From: a virus | IMG/VR virus record: IMGVR_UViG_3300032242_001941 | Location: 47,612-111,611 of that record | DNA: 64,000 nucleotides | Strand: one strand, 5' to 3' | Part shown: positions 17,251 through 25,849 of the stretch, in pieces | How the letters are laid out: every line of letters begins with the position of its first letter | How positions within the stretch are numbered: the first letter of the stretch is position 1 | The notes under the pieces: model-generated | Databases searched by the model: none | What the model was told of the DNA's origin: nothing | What the model saw: the letters and a program-made list of their open reading frames with translations, nothing else | Position numbers and translations under genes: made by a program

Positions 17251-17391
17251 ATGTCAAAAATTTTTAAAGAACTTACCCAGTTCCTAGCAAAGCAACCCAG
17301 TGCATTAGAAGCATTTATCAACAGTAAAAATCCACAAACTCACGCAGATGTTGAGTTTTGGTCCAAATATTTCGAATATAGAGGACTATAA
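17251..17391 (+). CDS. Hypothetical 46-residue protein
   Basis: Starts at ATG 17251 after GAGGAG; the upstream in-frame codon at 17191 precedes the promoter box. MSKIFKELTQFLAKQPSALE continues into a helical, polar protein ending in EYRGL. Family unknown. Confidence 0.6.
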   Translation: MSKIFKELTQFLAKQPSALEAFINSKNPQTHADVEFWSKYFEYRGL

Positions 17392-17392
17392 T

Positions 17393-17533
17393 ATGAAAAT
17401 ATTAAACGCTATCTGGAATTTTTTTGTAGCAATAGGCGAAGCCAAATATGCCGCTGACCTGGCTCGCAATGGCAAGTATAAAGAAGCACAAGCCTGTTAC
17501 GCAGACAATCAGGGTATTTGCCGAGGTCTGTAA
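17393..17533 (+). CDS. Hypothetical 46-residue protein
   Basis: ATG 17393 is one base after the previous stop. The product is a short helical protein, MKILNAIWNFFVAIGEAKYA, ending CYADNQGICRGL. Its stop overlaps the GNAT start (TAATG). Family unknown. Confidence 0.55.
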   Translation: MKILNAIWNFFVAIGEAKYAADLARNGKYKEAQACYADNQGICRGL

Positions 17534-18087
17534 TGATCTTTACTGAATTTCTACCCGTCAAAGACTATCCAAAGTTTGGCGACTGGCTAAGAATTCAAGA
17601 CGAGGAAACTCGTCAACTATATTTTGGTGTATCGGGGAGCCAACACGTTATTCAAGCCCTAATGGATCGTGTAATTGGTAACCCCGAAGAGCACTTCTTT
17701 TTAATAGCTCAAGACGGCAACCATTGGGCAGGCACAATACATATTGCTGTTAGTGGTAAGATAGTAGAATTTGGTCTTATTGTGAACAAGGAATATCGTG
17801 GACAAGGTGTTGCTGGTCTAATGCTTGAAGAAGCAATACTATGGGCTCGCAACCGCGGATATACCGAACTTTTTATGCACTGCCTGGGCTGGAATAAACC
17901 CATACAACACTTGTGTCATAAACACGGGCTAGCCACGCAAAATATGTACGGTGACTCAGAAGTAGAGTTAAAGCTAGACCCTGCTAACTGGATTACAATC
18001 AATAAAGAAATCTGTATCAAACAGCGCAACTTATTTCATCGTTTTTTACAAAATAATACTATGTTATATCGCGAGATATACGGCTAA
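17533..18087 (+). CDS. GNAT family N-acetyltransferase
   Basis: The 184-residue protein has the acetyl-CoA-binding loop EYRGQGVAG near residue 90, preceded by a strand EFGLIV, followed by the helix MLEEAILWARNRG and a C-terminal HKHGL segment. The substrate is unknown. It lies directly before the desaturase, within a group that may alter host metabolites or lipids. Confidence 0.85.
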   Translation: MIFTEFLPVKDYPKFGDWLRIQDEETRQLYFGVSGSQHVIQALMDRVIGNPEEHFFLIAQDGNHWAGTIHIAVSGKIVEFGLIVNKEYRGQGVAGLMLEEAILWARNRGYTELFMHCLGWNKPIQHLCHKHGLATQNMYGDSEVELKLDPANWITINKEICIKQRNLFHRFLQNNTMLYREIYG

Positions 18088-18094
18088 GTAATTG

Positions 18095-18805
18095 ATGTAC
18101 ATAATCTTATCAACCCTGGTAATGGTTCAACTTACTATAGCCTGTGTTACCTTATACCTACACCGTAGCCAAGCTCATAGAGGTGTAACATTCCACCCTG
18201 CGGTAGCACACGCCATGCGTTTTTGGTTATGGCTAACTACCGCTATGGTCACAGAAGAGTGGGTAGCAGTACACCGTAAGCACCATCAAAAGTCAGATCA
18301 GCCCGGTGATCCACATAGCCCACAAGTCCACGGCATTTGGACGGTGTTGTTTAAAGGCGTTTTCCTTTATAAACAAGCTGCTAAGGATCGTGTGATGATT
18401 GCACAACTAAGCACAGGCACACCGGACGACTGGATTGAGCGCCATTTATACAAACGGTATAACACGTTAGGTATCGTCCTAATGCTTATTATAGATCTAT
18501 GCTTGTTTGGTCTATGGGGTTGGTTAGTGTGGGGCATTCAAATGCTTTGGATTCCCTTATGGGCGGCTGGAGTTATTAACGGCCTTAGTCATTGGTGGGG
18601 CTATCGCAACACAGATACCAAAGATACATCACGCAACTTATGGCCATTGGCTGTATGGATTGGCGGTGAGGAACTGCACAACAATCATCACGCAGATGGC
18701 GCCAATGCTAAATTCAAACAAAAATGGTGGGAATTAGACATTGGTTGGGTCTATATTTGCATACTGCGTTACTTGGGTTTGGCAAAATTAAGAGAGAAAA
18801 GCTAG
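18095..18805 (+). CDS. Fatty-acid desaturase, acyl-lipid/acyl-CoA type
   Basis: The 236-residue membrane protein carries the three His boxes of the desaturase superfamily: HRSQAHR near residue 23, HRKHH near 60 and GEELHNNHH near 195. Hydrophobic segments lie between. It inserts double bonds into acyl chains and raises membrane fluidity. It is short relative to eukaryotic enzymes but similar to bacterial and cyanophage ones. ATG 18095 is used; TTG 18092 is an alternative one codon upstream. Confidence 0.9.
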   Translation: MYIILSTLVMVQLTIACVTLYLHRSQAHRGVTFHPAVAHAMRFWLWLTTAMVTEEWVAVHRKHHQKSDQPGDPHSPQVHGIWTVLFKGVFLYKQAAKDRVMIAQLSTGTPDDWIERHLYKRYNTLGIVLMLIIDLCLFGLWGWLVWGIQMLWIPLWAAGVINGLSHWWGYRNTDTKDTSRNLWPLAVWIGGEELHNNHHADGANAKFKQKWWELDIGWVYICILRYLGLAKLREKS

Positions 18806-18844
18806 CCAAAAAGATTGCAAAAAATGTGCGGTTGCAATATAATT

Positions 18845-18852
18845 GATAAATA
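18845..18852 (+). promoter_or_regulatory. Candidate late promoter box GATAAATA
   Basis: Sits 76 bases before the phasin-like gene. The predicted start near 18858 precedes hairpin copy C. The box lies between the arms of an inverted repeat (GCAATAT/ATATTGC). Confidence 0.55.
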
Positions 18853-18860
18853 ATATTGCA

Positions 18861-18899
18861 GGACAGCAAATGCCAAATTGGTTGGGTTTGTGAGAGTCC
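18861..18899 (+). ncRNA. 5'-end hairpin, copy C of the covarying family
   Basis: CAAA/TTTG (18867-18870 with 18887-18890) encloses unpaired TG, an inner stem CCAA/TTGG and an unpaired G; an outer GGAC/GTCC can extend it. The same plan occurs at 964-990 and 3109-3142, with the inner pairs changed in step. It precedes TAGGAG and the gene at 18928. Confidence 0.55.
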
Positions 18900-18927
18900 T
18901 TCGAATTGTCCCTTTAGGAGATTTACC

Positions 18928-19173
18928 ATGGAATTATTTAATACATTTAAAGACGCATTAAACCCAGCTAAGTTTATTGATCAAGCTGAAAAGAACACCA
19001 CGGCTGTCTTGTCTTATATACAGCCCAAAGAACTCAGCAACACTTTGATTGACTTAACATCCGATACCACTGAGTTTGTTCGCGCACAATTGGCTGCAGT
19101 TGAGTCAATTGCAACTATTACCAAAGAGCACACTGAAGAATTTATCAAAAGTTTTTCTAAATCAGCTAAGTAA
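18928..19173 (+). CDS. Phasin-like small protein
   Basis: The 81-residue helical protein reads FNTFKDALNPAKFIDQAEKN followed by heptad-like segments such as FVRAQLAAVESIATIT, resembling the amphipathic helices of PhaP-type phasins. Phasins coat storage granules or membranes. ATG 18928 has TAGGAG nine bases upstream. The match is by pattern only. Confidence 0.45.
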   Translation: MELFNTFKDALNPAKFIDQAEKNTTAVLSYIQPKELSNTLIDLTSDTTEFVRAQLAAVESIATITKEHTEEFIKSFSKSAK

Positions 19174-19225
19174 TAAACACATCCTGTAGGCCTCTGTAAA
19201 CAAGCACACTTTATAGGATCTTCTG

Positions 19226-19250
19226 AGCCCGGGTAACCGGGCTTTCTCTT
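19226..19250 (+). terminator. Rho-independent terminator after phasin-like gene
   Basis: AGCCCGG/CCGGGCT with loop GTAA is followed by TTCTCTT. A second small hairpin (GGGTT-ACT-AACCC) follows at about 19253. Confidence 0.8.
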
Positions 19251-19304
19251 GGGTTACTAACCCTAACAGAGCTCGCTAAATACCTAGTCCAATTGGAGAG
19301 CAAA

Positions 19305-20030
19305 ATGCGTCAGGATTTTAACTGGAGTCAGCTAAATCGCACAAATCTGTATAATATGTTATACAGTGCTGGTACGGATATTGTTGGCCGTAAAATGCCA
19401 GTTAAAATGCTACATAAATGCTTGAGCACACACATCAAATCTTGCCTACCGGTCACTATAAAAAAATGGCAATATGACGCCAAACAAGATCGCGGCTTTC
19501 CTTACATGGGCGGAAGTTATGACAGCGTTCTTGACAAGAAGAGCAAGAAAAAATTTATTGAAGTTGTGCTGAGTTATCATCCACAAGACACTGAATTGCG
19601 TATAACTAACTATCGTTGGCGCAGATTGTGTAGTTTATTTGCTGATACTATTCTGCACGAAATAATTCATATGCGACAGTATCGCAGTAGAAACTTTAAA
19701 GATATCCCTGGATACGAAAGCACAGCCTACTATCATCGTCAACGCCAAGATCAAGAATACTATGGTCACCGTGACGAAATGGGTGCATTCAGTTTTAATA
19801 TTGCCTGCGAAATGATTGACAAGTTTGGTTACGATCCAGTGGCAATTCGTAACCATATGGATACCTTGACCAGTCGTACCAAGAAGGGCACGTTTACTAA
19901 ATTCTTAGCTGCATTTGATTGGGATCATGATCACATCAAAGTGCGTCAGATGAAACAAAAAGTTCTTCGGCAGTTAGAATACGCGGCCATTGGTTGTCCA
20001 TTTAAGACTACAACACACTTGACTTATTAA
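19305..20030 (+). CDS. HExxH zinc metallopeptidase-like protein
   Basis: The 241-residue protein contains LHEIIHMRQYRSR near residue 122 and a downstream GHRDEMGAFS that can supply the third zinc ligand. The rest is basic and helical. It could be a SprT-like or phage processing protease; the substrate is unknown. ATG 19305 follows GGAGAG. Its end overlaps the convergent minus-strand gene by four bases. Confidence 0.7.
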   Translation: MRQDFNWSQLNRTNLYNMLYSAGTDIVGRKMPVKMLHKCLSTHIKSCLPVTIKKWQYDAKQDRGFPYMGGSYDSVLDKKSKKKFIEVVLSYHPQDTELRITNYRWRRLCSLFADTILHEIIHMRQYRSRNFKDIPGYESTAYYHRQRQDQEYYGHRDEMGAFSFNIACEMIDKFGYDPVAIRNHMDTLTSRTKKGTFTKFLAAFDWDHDHIKVRQMKQKVLRQLEYAAIGCPFKTTTHLTY

Positions 20031-21664
20031 CGCTGACGTTTACGTCCAAGAGTTTTTTCACTACCCAACGGTTCATTTTTACCACTGGCTTTGACATTAC
20101 TTCTTTTTTGACTTACATTATCTAAATCTGTTGTGGATATGCGGGCTGAAGGTCGTTCTCCTGTGCTTGCTTGAGCATCTAATGTGCCGGCTTCTTCTCG
20201 ACTTTGTCCTGATGGTGAATCAAGGTCAGTACCACCCGGGGATATCTCTACACTCATTTTACCTTTTTGCTCACCAGCCGAACCTTTGGTTTTAAGTTTA
20301 ACTTGCCCAGAGATCTTTGCTGGCCAAAATGCTTCCGTGACTAACTTGTCACCTTTGACTTTGGTGTATAGTTGAACAAAATTGTAGCCTAGGCTTTCAA
20401 TCAGGGCCGCACGGAAATCAGGAATGATTTTATCATTGTTGACTAGTCGCATCATATCTTGTATGGTTGCCCACCAGGCCTTGCCACCATCAGTGGCTGT
20501 ACCATCGCGAACTTTGGCACTTAGTTGTTTTTCAAACAAGCCCATGATTTTTCTTGGCAGGGCCTTGCCAGTTTTATTACTGTTTTCAATTTGTGCTACC
20601 AGTTCTGGTGAGAACGGCATCATAGACTGATAGGCCTTGGGAATTTTAGTTGGGTCAATCTCATACAAATAGTTCATTAAGGCAAACGGTTGTGTAAACG
20701 AACTTAGTCCCGGATCCTGTGCGGCATCTAGGAATTCTGTAGCTTCGGGATACTTGTCTCGGATCTCTTTGGGGAATTTCATGCTACCTAGACTAGGTGG
20801 AGCACCTTTACCAGCGGCCTTGCTGGATATCTTTACAGCATGTCCAGTGGCATTGTTTACCACACTAAAACTATCAGCTAACGGATTGTTGCTGGCCTTA
20901 GGGAAGAACATGATCATGTCGGCTAGATTTCCACCAACAAATTCTTCAAACTGTTCGCGACTACCACGAATGAATGGAGCCGCTCCAGTTACTAATGCCA
21001 ATGCTCCGATATATTCACTGGCATACAGCTCAATGGCCTTGATTTGATCTTTGTTTAAGTCTCCTGGAAATATCGGCGTTTTCCCTTCGTTGGCCTGTCT
21101 AGCCATATAGATCACAGCATCACCAAGTTTGCCTAGACTTGCTAGTTTAGGATTACCTGCAATTTTGTTGTACATGTCACTGGCCGGAAATCCGCCCGAC
21201 TTTAAGATATCTTCAATGTTGTTACCAAAATCATCTATGGCTTGTTTTTCATCGGTAGCAAATACATCACTGGGTTTGATTGGAATATTTTCAGCTTCTT
21301 TGCTACCAAATTCTACTGTTTTTTGTAGTTCGGTATTTTTAACAGTGTCACCGTCTGCGGTCCGTAAAGTGATAGTTCCTTTTGGTCCAGTGGCCAACCA
21401 TGCGGCTACAGCCCTAGCTTCTTTAGGATCTATAACAACTTCACCACCATTAACTAGAGTAAATGGACTACCTGTTTTAACTTTAACCAAAAACAATTCT
21501 TGGCGATTGTATGGTTTACCAGTTTTAGGATTAACAACACCGCTGGCCTTGGTTATAGGCATTTGGGAAGCCGCTAATTTTTCTTCGTATAGTAGGTTTT
21601 CAAGTAGATTTAGAATATCACGCATTTGCTTTTTCTCTATTAAAGTGTTATACTTACTTATCAT
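20027..21664 (-). CDS. Large phage protein of unknown function, 545 residues
   Basis: A long intact minus-strand gene. The N-terminal part is helical ([16 protein letters not shown] from residue 14, a possible alternative start at 21625). The middle has [19 protein letters not shown] and [15 protein letters not shown], and the C-terminal 90 residues are low-complexity, polar and basic ([12 protein letters not shown]). I cannot assign a fold. [12 protein letters not shown] resembles substrate-binding loops of some nucleases, but this is weak. It converges with the protease gene and diverges from clpP. Confidence 0.75.
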   Translation of the reverse strand: MISKYNTLIEKKQMRDILNLLENLLYEEKLAASQMPITKASGVVNPKTGKPYNRQELFLVKVKTGSPFTLVNGGEVVIDPKEARAVAAWLATGPKGTITLRTADGDTVKNTELQKTVEFGSKEAENIPIKPSDVFATDEKQAIDDFGNNIEDILKSGGFPASDMYNKIAGNPKLASLGKLGDAVIYMARQANEGKTPIFPGDLNKDQIKAIELYASEYIGALALVTGAAPFIRGSREQFEEFVGGNLADMIMFFPKASNNPLADSFSVVNNATGHAVKISSKAAGKGAPPSLGSMKFPKEIRDKYPEATEFLDAAQDPGLSSFTQPFALMNYLYEIDPTKIPKAYQSMMPFSPELVAQIENSNKTGKALPRKIMGLFEKQLSAKVRDGTATDGGKAWWATIQDMMRLVNNDKIIPDFRAALIESLGYNFVQLYTKVKGDKLVTEAFWPAKISGQVKLKTKGSAGEQKGKMSVEISPGGTDLDSPSGQSREEAGTLDAQASTGERPSARISTTDLDNVSQKRSNVKASGKNEPLGSEKTLGRKRQR

Positions 21665-21680
21665 TTATCTGGAGACATTG

Positions 21681-22268
21681 ATGCCAAACTTAGTACCCAT
21701 TGTAGTAGAACAAACCGCCAAGGGCGAAAGAAGTTATGATATATACAGTAGACTTCTGCGTGACCGTATTGTTATGCTGGACACAGATGTTAACGAACAT
21801 TCAGCTAGTTTAGTAGTGGCACAAATGCTGTTTTTAGAAAGTGAAGATCCAGATCGAGACATACTTTTTTACATAAATTCGCCAGGCGGTTCTGTAATTA
21901 GTGGACTTAGTATTCTTGACACCATGCAGTTTATCAAGTGTGATGTTAGCACCATTGTTATGGGTCAGGCCGCAAGTATGGGTAGCCTGTTGGCCAGTTC
22001 TGGCACCAAGGGAAAACGACTTATTTTACCCAGAGCTAGACATCTTATTCACCAGCCATTAGGCGGAGCCCAAGGCCAAGCATCTGATATGGAAATCCAA
22101 GTAAATGAAATTTTACGAATGAAAAAACAGCTCACTGAAATTTATGTTGCTACCACCGGCAAAAGTTATGAACAGCTGGAAAGAGATATGGACCGTGACA
22201 ATATAATGACAGCTGAAGAATCTATTGCCTATGGATTGGCCGATAAAATTGTGTCTAAAAGGGATTAA
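21681..22268 (+). CDS. clpP: ATP-dependent Clp protease proteolytic subunit ClpP
   Basis: The protein is 195 residues, normal for ClpP. The catalytic triad is visible: S99 in [11 protein letters not shown]124 in HLIHQPLGG and an Asp at 171-173 in [15 protein letters not shown] is the oxyanion strand. ATG 21681 follows GGAGA; the frame is open further upstream, but only across the divergent gene. With ClpX at the window start and ClpS, the phage could assemble its own Clp proteolytic machine. The stop overlaps the next start (TAATG). Confidence 0.95.
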   Translation: MPNLVPIVVEQTAKGERSYDIYSRLLRDRIVMLDTDVNEHSASLVVAQMLFLESEDPDRDILFYINSPGGSVISGLSILDTMQFIKCDVSTIVMGQAASMGSLLASSGTKGKRLILPRARHLIHQPLGGAQGQASDMEIQVNEILRMKKQLTEIYVATTGKSYEQLERDMDRDNIMTAEESIAYGLADKIVSKRD

Positions 22269-23566
22269 TGACATTTGAAAAAACATTTTGTTCTAGCCCA
22301 TGGTTGCATATGCGAATCAACAACTCGGGCACTTACGAACCATGTAGATGGATGTCTAAACAGGGCAACACCCGAGTTGATTTTGCCAACAACATCCAAA
22401 CTGTATCACCTCTAACATATTTTCAAAAGAGTATGGCCGAGTTAAGAACTACCATGCTAGATGGTGGTACTCCCGACATGTGTAACGATTGTTATACCAT
22501 GGAACGGCATAGTAAAACCAGCGGACGTCAACGGCAATTGCTCAAAGTTGGTATCCAACAACAATATTTTGAAAAAAGTCTAGCCAGTTCTACCCTAAAG
22601 ACGTCATTTGATTACAGCAACAACAGTCAAGGACACACCAACAGGTCTGTGTCTGACTGGCAAATTGATCTTGGCAACTATTGCAACGGCGCTTGTGTGT
22701 TTTGCGATCCCGAAAACAGCAGTAGACTAGCAACAGAGTTTCAAAAAATTGGATTGATTGATCAGCTACCCCCTGCTGCCTGGTGCGATGATCCTGCGTT
22801 AGTTGATCGGTTCGTGCAGGCGTTGACTGCCAGTACAAATCTACAGTATCTGCATTTCCTTGGTGGCGAAACAGTAATCACTCCAGGATTTCGAACAATA
22901 TTAACTGCTTTAGTTGAAGCTGGTCTAGCCAAGAATGTAACCATTGGATTTACTACCAATTTAACTGTTTGGTCCGATGACATTGTTGAACTATTAAAAC
23001 AATTTCAACAGGTGAACTTGGGCATGAGCATAGAAACCTTAACACCGGTCAATGACTATGTTCGTTACCCAAGTAAACAAGCACAGACTCGAGAGTTATT
23101 GGACCGATGGATAACTCTGGGAAAACAGCAAGACTGGCTAATACAACTTAGAATTACTCCTACCTGTCTAACTGTTCATGAATTACACACTGTCTATGAT
23201 TATGCCTGGCAAAACAATCTCTCTGTAGAGAGTTGTAATTTTCTTGACGAGCCTAAGTTTTTCCGTATTGCGGTGTTGCCGCTGGAATATAGAACCAAGG
23301 TAATTGAAACTCTGGAACAATGGATTCAGGCACATCAGTCTACAGAAACGCAACAGATCATCAACACTAGAGATCCCAATGTGGCACGAAAACAAATTGT
23401 GCAGGATGCACAAAGCTATTTGAATTATCTAAAATCTGTCGCAGACGAAAGCAATAGATTGCCCGATCTTGTGGCTTACTTAAAGCGATTAGAAAATAAT
23501 CGTGGCAATAGTATTTTAACTTATCTACCTCAATATGAAGAATTATTCAGATCTGCAGGATATTGA
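22268..23566 (+). CDS. Radical SAM protein, twitch/SPASM type (first of three)
   Basis: The 432-residue protein has an N-terminal Cys cluster (CSSPWLHMRINNSG, CNDCY), then the radical SAM motif CNGACVFC (C-x3-C-x2-C) near residue 139 and LHFLGGETVITPG. Such twitch-domain proteins are common in T4-like phages and their reactions are unknown; peptide or cofactor modification is the general expectation. It is translationally coupled to clpP. Related proteins are at 36946 and 49829. Confidence 0.85.
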   Translation: MTFEKTFCSSPWLHMRINNSGTYEPCRWMSKQGNTRVDFANNIQTVSPLTYFQKSMAELRTTMLDGGTPDMCNDCYTMERHSKTSGRQRQLLKVGIQQQYFEKSLASSTLKTSFDYSNNSQGHTNRSVSDWQIDLGNYCNGACVFCDPENSSRLATEFQKIGLIDQLPPAAWCDDPALVDRFVQALTASTNLQYLHFLGGETVITPGFRTILTALVEAGLAKNVTIGFTTNLTVWSDDIVELLKQFQQVNLGMSIETLTPVNDYVRYPSKQAQTRELLDRWITLGKQQDWLIQLRITPTCLTVHELHTVYDYAWQNNLSVESCNFLDEPKFFRIAVLPLEYRTKVIETLEQWIQAHQSTETQQIINTRDPNVARKQIVQDAQSYLNYLKSVADESNRLPDLVAYLKRLENNRGNSILTYLPQYEELFRSAGY

Positions 23567-23960
23567 TGCCAGTATCAATATCAAGATTTGTCTGCGCCCT
23601 ATAGGCCAGCCCAATATCTGGCTCAGAGTTAATCGTGATCGAATCGGATATACTGCATTATCGGAACCTATTCAATTGGATTATCGTGTTGGATTATTGG
23701 ATACAATTAATATATCATTAGAATTATATAATAAAAACTACGATAATATTAATGAAACAGCTATAATAATCGATAATATTATCGTTGATAATATCAATAT
23801 AATACCTAAATATGATTATCTAGCTGAATATGTTAATGATCACGATAATGATAACCCTACAAGCTATCTGGGTTTTAATGGTAAGTGGCTACTAACTATA
23901 GATCGGCCCTTTTATCACTGGCTACATCAGCACTCCGGGCAGGGCTGGCTAATCGGTTGA
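23535..23960 (+). CDS. Hypothetical protein overlapping the radical SAM gene
   Basis: 141 residues from ATG 23535, overlapping the upstream gene by 32 bases; there is no later in-frame ATG. The protein is strand-rich with Asn/Ile/Asp-rich segments (IIDNIIVDNINII) and ends YHWLHQHSGQGWLIG. A carbohydrate-binding-like fold is possible. The stop codon TGA is part of the -35 box of the next promoter. Confidence 0.6.
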   Translation: MKNYSDLQDIDASINIKICLRPIGQPNIWLRVNRDRIGYTALSEPIQLDYRVGLLDTINISLELYNKNYDNINETAIIIDNIIVDNINIIPKYDYLAEYVNDHDNDNPTSYLGFNGKWLLTIDRPFYHWLHQHSGQGWLIG

Positions 23961-23985
23961 CCAGAAATGCTCCTTTTGCTATAAT
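23957..23985 (+). promoter_or_regulatory. Early-type sigma-70 promoter
   Basis: TTGACC (23957-23962), 17 bases, TATAAT (23980-23985), followed by AGTTGTATAGT. It belongs to the repeated promoter family also seen at 25410, 39311, 46401 and 46997. A ten-base inverted repeat TGCTCCTTTT/AAAAGGAGCA (23968-23977 and 24002-24011) brackets the -10 box and start site. Confidence 0.85.
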
Positions 23986-24014
23986 AGTTGTATAGTAAAT
24001 AAAAAGGAGCAACG

Positions 24015-24413
24015 ATGAAAGACGCAATTATATACGCAGGTTACAGTCGTTTGGCAGATGGCACTATGAAATTTCGTACTGCTACAAATGAAGCTCGTGT
24101 TAATCAATTGGTAGCGTTTGGTGAAGAAGTTCACATGATTCTTATCAACGGCGTTTACAGCAAGTCAGCTGCCGCTAAAGAATTGCTCCGTATCAACCAC
24201 GCGAATGGCGCCAAGGCTCTTGAGCAGTTCTATACAAAATTTGTCCGTGACGAAAATCCGTTCCGTGTAGTTAAACTCAAGGTGCCTAGTGTGGCCATGC
24301 AGAAATTGACAGGTGCAAAGGTTGAGGTTGAAGAACTAAGCACAGCAGAAGCTCGCAAGATCCGTAACGAGTGGAATCGTAAACACGCTCACTTGTCATA
24401 TGATGGAGAATAA
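24015..24413 (+). CDS. Hypothetical protein, 132 residues, first gene of an early cluster
   Basis: Begins at ATG 24015 after AAAAAGGAGC. It is a mixed alpha/beta basic protein with AAAKELLRINHANGAKALEQ in the middle and a helical C-terminal ARKIRNEWNRKHAHLSY. Family unknown. Confidence 0.7.
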   Translation: MKDAIIYAGYSRLADGTMKFRTATNEARVNQLVAFGEEVHMILINGVYSKSAAAKELLRINHANGAKALEQFYTKFVRDENPFRVVKLKVPSVAMQKLTGAKVEVEELSTAEARKIRNEWNRKHAHLSYDGE

Positions 24414-24414
24414 T

Positions 24415-24552
24415 ATGTCTATCAATTACGAACTAATATCATACGGTAATCGTGAAACAGGTGAGGCACACTATCTAGTAGATGGTGTAGAAGTTACCAA
24501 GTCTGAATACGAGCGTTGTTTAACAGAGTATCAACTGGCAAAGGCCAACTAA
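24415..24552 (+). CDS. 45-residue hypothetical protein
   Basis: ATG 24415 opens a 45-codon frame one base after the previous stop: MSINYELISYGNRETGEAHY, then VDGVEVTKSEYERCL. Tight packing and a protein-like composition support it. Function unknown. Confidence 0.6.
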   Translation: MSINYELISYGNRETGEAHYLVDGVEVTKSEYERCLTEYQLAKAN

Positions 24553-24553
24553 G

Positions 24554-24799
24554 ATGCCGTATGTTCCTCAACAACTCAAGACAGAATCGTTTATTGCTGG
24601 GTTCTCAGATATCTATACCATGCTAGGTACAAATCCTGAAATGCGTATGATACCCATCGATCAGTTAGAAACTGTTCGTCCCCGGTTAAAACAATTAGGT
24701 TATAGATTCCGTGTGGTGTTTCGTGGCCCGCACCGCAGGAATCGCGGTACTCTTAAAACGAATGCCCGGGCTTTTAATGTTTATTTTGAAGGAAGATAA
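24554..24799 (+). CDS. Hypothetical protein, 81 residues
   Basis: Starts one base after the preceding stop. Basic C-terminal half (YRFRVVFRGPHRRNRG). No recognised domain. Confidence 0.6.
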   Translation: MPYVPQQLKTESFIAGFSDIYTMLGTNPEMRMIPIDQLETVRPRLKQLGYRFRVVFRGPHRRNRGTLKTNARAFNVYFEGR

Positions 24800-24800
24800 T

Positions 24801-24989
24801 ATGTCTAAATATCGCACAGTAGCAGAGTATCGTGAAATTGTTCGCAACATGCCCTTTAAAGAAGTAGAAGGCTTGTTTGACACTTACATGAATTGTCCAA
24901 GTCGTGGTGTCAAAGATGATATAATTATGAATGTACTTGAAGCTGAAATTGAACGTCGTATTTCTAACTGGGAGGTTGCGTATGTCTAA
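24801..24989 (+). CDS. Hypothetical protein, 62 residues
   Basis: ATG 24801 after GGAAG gives a helical protein (MSKYRTVAEYREIVRNMPFK). Overlaps the next start by eight bases. Confidence 0.6.
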   Translation: MSKYRTVAEYREIVRNMPFKEVEGLFDTYMNCPSRGVKDDIIMNVLEAEIERRISNWEVAYV

Positions 24990-25155
24990 ATTCCGTGTGT
25001 ACTGTAGTGAAACAGTGACCTACATGGTCGAGGTAGAAGCCGAGTCAGCCGAAGCCGCCGAAGAATTGGTAGGCAGTGGCACAGTGGATCTGGGTGATCC
25101 AGTAGATGGTGATAATTTTCAAATTGATGAAGTTGTGGCCCAGGAGACTGTTTAA
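24982..25155 (+). CDS. Small acidic protein, 57 residues
   Basis: MSKFRVYCSETVTYMVEVEA followed by an Ala/Glu-rich helix (ESAEAAEELVGSG), a layout frequent in short phage proteins. GGGAGG upstream fits as ribosome site. The stop overlaps the next ATG. Confidence 0.6.
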   Translation: MSKFRVYCSETVTYMVEVEAESAEAAEELVGSGTVDLGDPVDGDNFQIDEVVAQETV

Positions 25156-25355
25156 TGTTAAACCCAATTCCAAAATATAACCTGTTCGCAACACCTGCAG
25201 ACTTTGATCATTTAACTGCTATGCTCAACGGATGTGGTACCAAAGAAGAGCAACGAATGGCATGGTTTGGTGCCATGATGGCCCTGAATTTAGCCCATGA
25301 TTTAATCCAAAAAGAGTTTGGGGTATTGGTTGCCAATTCGGAATCTGTAGCGTAA
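25155..25355 (+). CDS. Hypothetical protein, 66 residues
   Basis: Starts at the A of the preceding stop. Helical C-terminal part with two Met-Ala rich turns. Its last codons (SVA stop) begin the stretch that is duplicated at 46336-46462. Confidence 0.6.
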   Translation: MLNPIPKYNLFATPADFDHLTAMLNGCGTKEEQRMAWFGAMMALNLAHDLIQKEFGVLVANSESVA

Positions 25356-25367
25356 AAACAACACTCT

Positions 25368-25392
25368 AAACCCCCGTAAATGGTGGTTTTTT
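25368..25392 (+). terminator. Imperfect terminator hairpin
   Basis: AAACC-C-CC/GG-T-GGTTT with a GTAAAT loop, followed by TTTTTT. It corresponds to the perfect hairpin at 46360-46384 in the duplicated cassette. Confidence 0.6.
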
Positions 25393-25409
25393 GTGGGCTT
25401 ACCAAAAGG

Positions 25410-25438
25410 TTGACCAAAAATACCCGATCGCTTATAAT
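25410..25438 (+). promoter_or_regulatory. Early-type sigma-70 promoter
   Basis: TTGACC (25410-25415), 17 bases, TATAAT (25433-25438), then GTATGTATAGT. It lies immediately behind a terminator, in a cassette shared with 46346-46462. Confidence 0.85.
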
Positions 25439-25468
25439 GTATGTATAGTGATTAATAAGGAGCAGAAA

Positions 25469-25732
25469 ATGGTTGGACTAACAATAGTTGAAGGTGACGT
25501 AATCCGTGCTTATGACTTCAAACCAATGGTAGGTCGCGAAGATTGTTTTATCGAAGGCACAGTAGTTGATGCCCACAGCATTGAGCAAGGTTACCAGGCC
25601 TACAAAATCCGTGTGACCCGTGACTCATGGAGCGATTCAGAAGACAAGGGTCGTGTTGGTATCGAAATGTTTGTTCCTTGGAGAGTGAGCTTTAGCGAGT
25701 TCCAAGGTCGTGTAATGAATTTGTCAAGATAA
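25469..25732 (+). CDS. Hypothetical protein, 87 residues
   Basis: ATG 25469 follows AAGGAGCAG. The protein is strand-rich (IVEGDVIRAYDFKPM, EDKGRVGIEMFVPWRVSF). Function unknown. Single gene between promoter and hairpins. Confidence 0.65.
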   Translation: MVGLTIVEGDVIRAYDFKPMVGREDCFIEGTVVDAHSIEQGYQAYKIRVTRDSWSDSEDKGRVGIEMFVPWRVSFSEFQGRVMNLSR

Positions 25733-25740
25733 GGCTGTAA

Positions 25741-25835
25741 TGGGGTCGTGCGATCCTTGGGGAGCCTTGATACCCCAGAAACTTGCATGTCACTTTTTGC
25801 TGGTTTTTGACTCTAAATAAAAACCAGCACTTTTT
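25741..25835 (+). promoter_or_regulatory. Two intergenic hairpins, second with terminator character
   Basis: First, TGGGGT/ACCCCA (25741-25746 with 25772-25777) can close a 25-base loop. Second, a ten-pair stem GCTGGTTTTT/AAAAACCAGC (25799-25808 with 25819-25828) is followed by TTTTT on the plus strand and has a T-run on the other strand too, so it may terminate both ways. Its loop contains CTAAATA, a weak late-box match. Confidence 0.6.
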
Positions 25836-25849
25836 AATCAGGAGACAAG

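Noticed and set aside
21129-21680. Upstream extension of the clpP frame by 184 codons
   Set aside because: It lies opposite the large minus-strand gene; ATG 21681 has a ribosome site and matches the ClpP family start.
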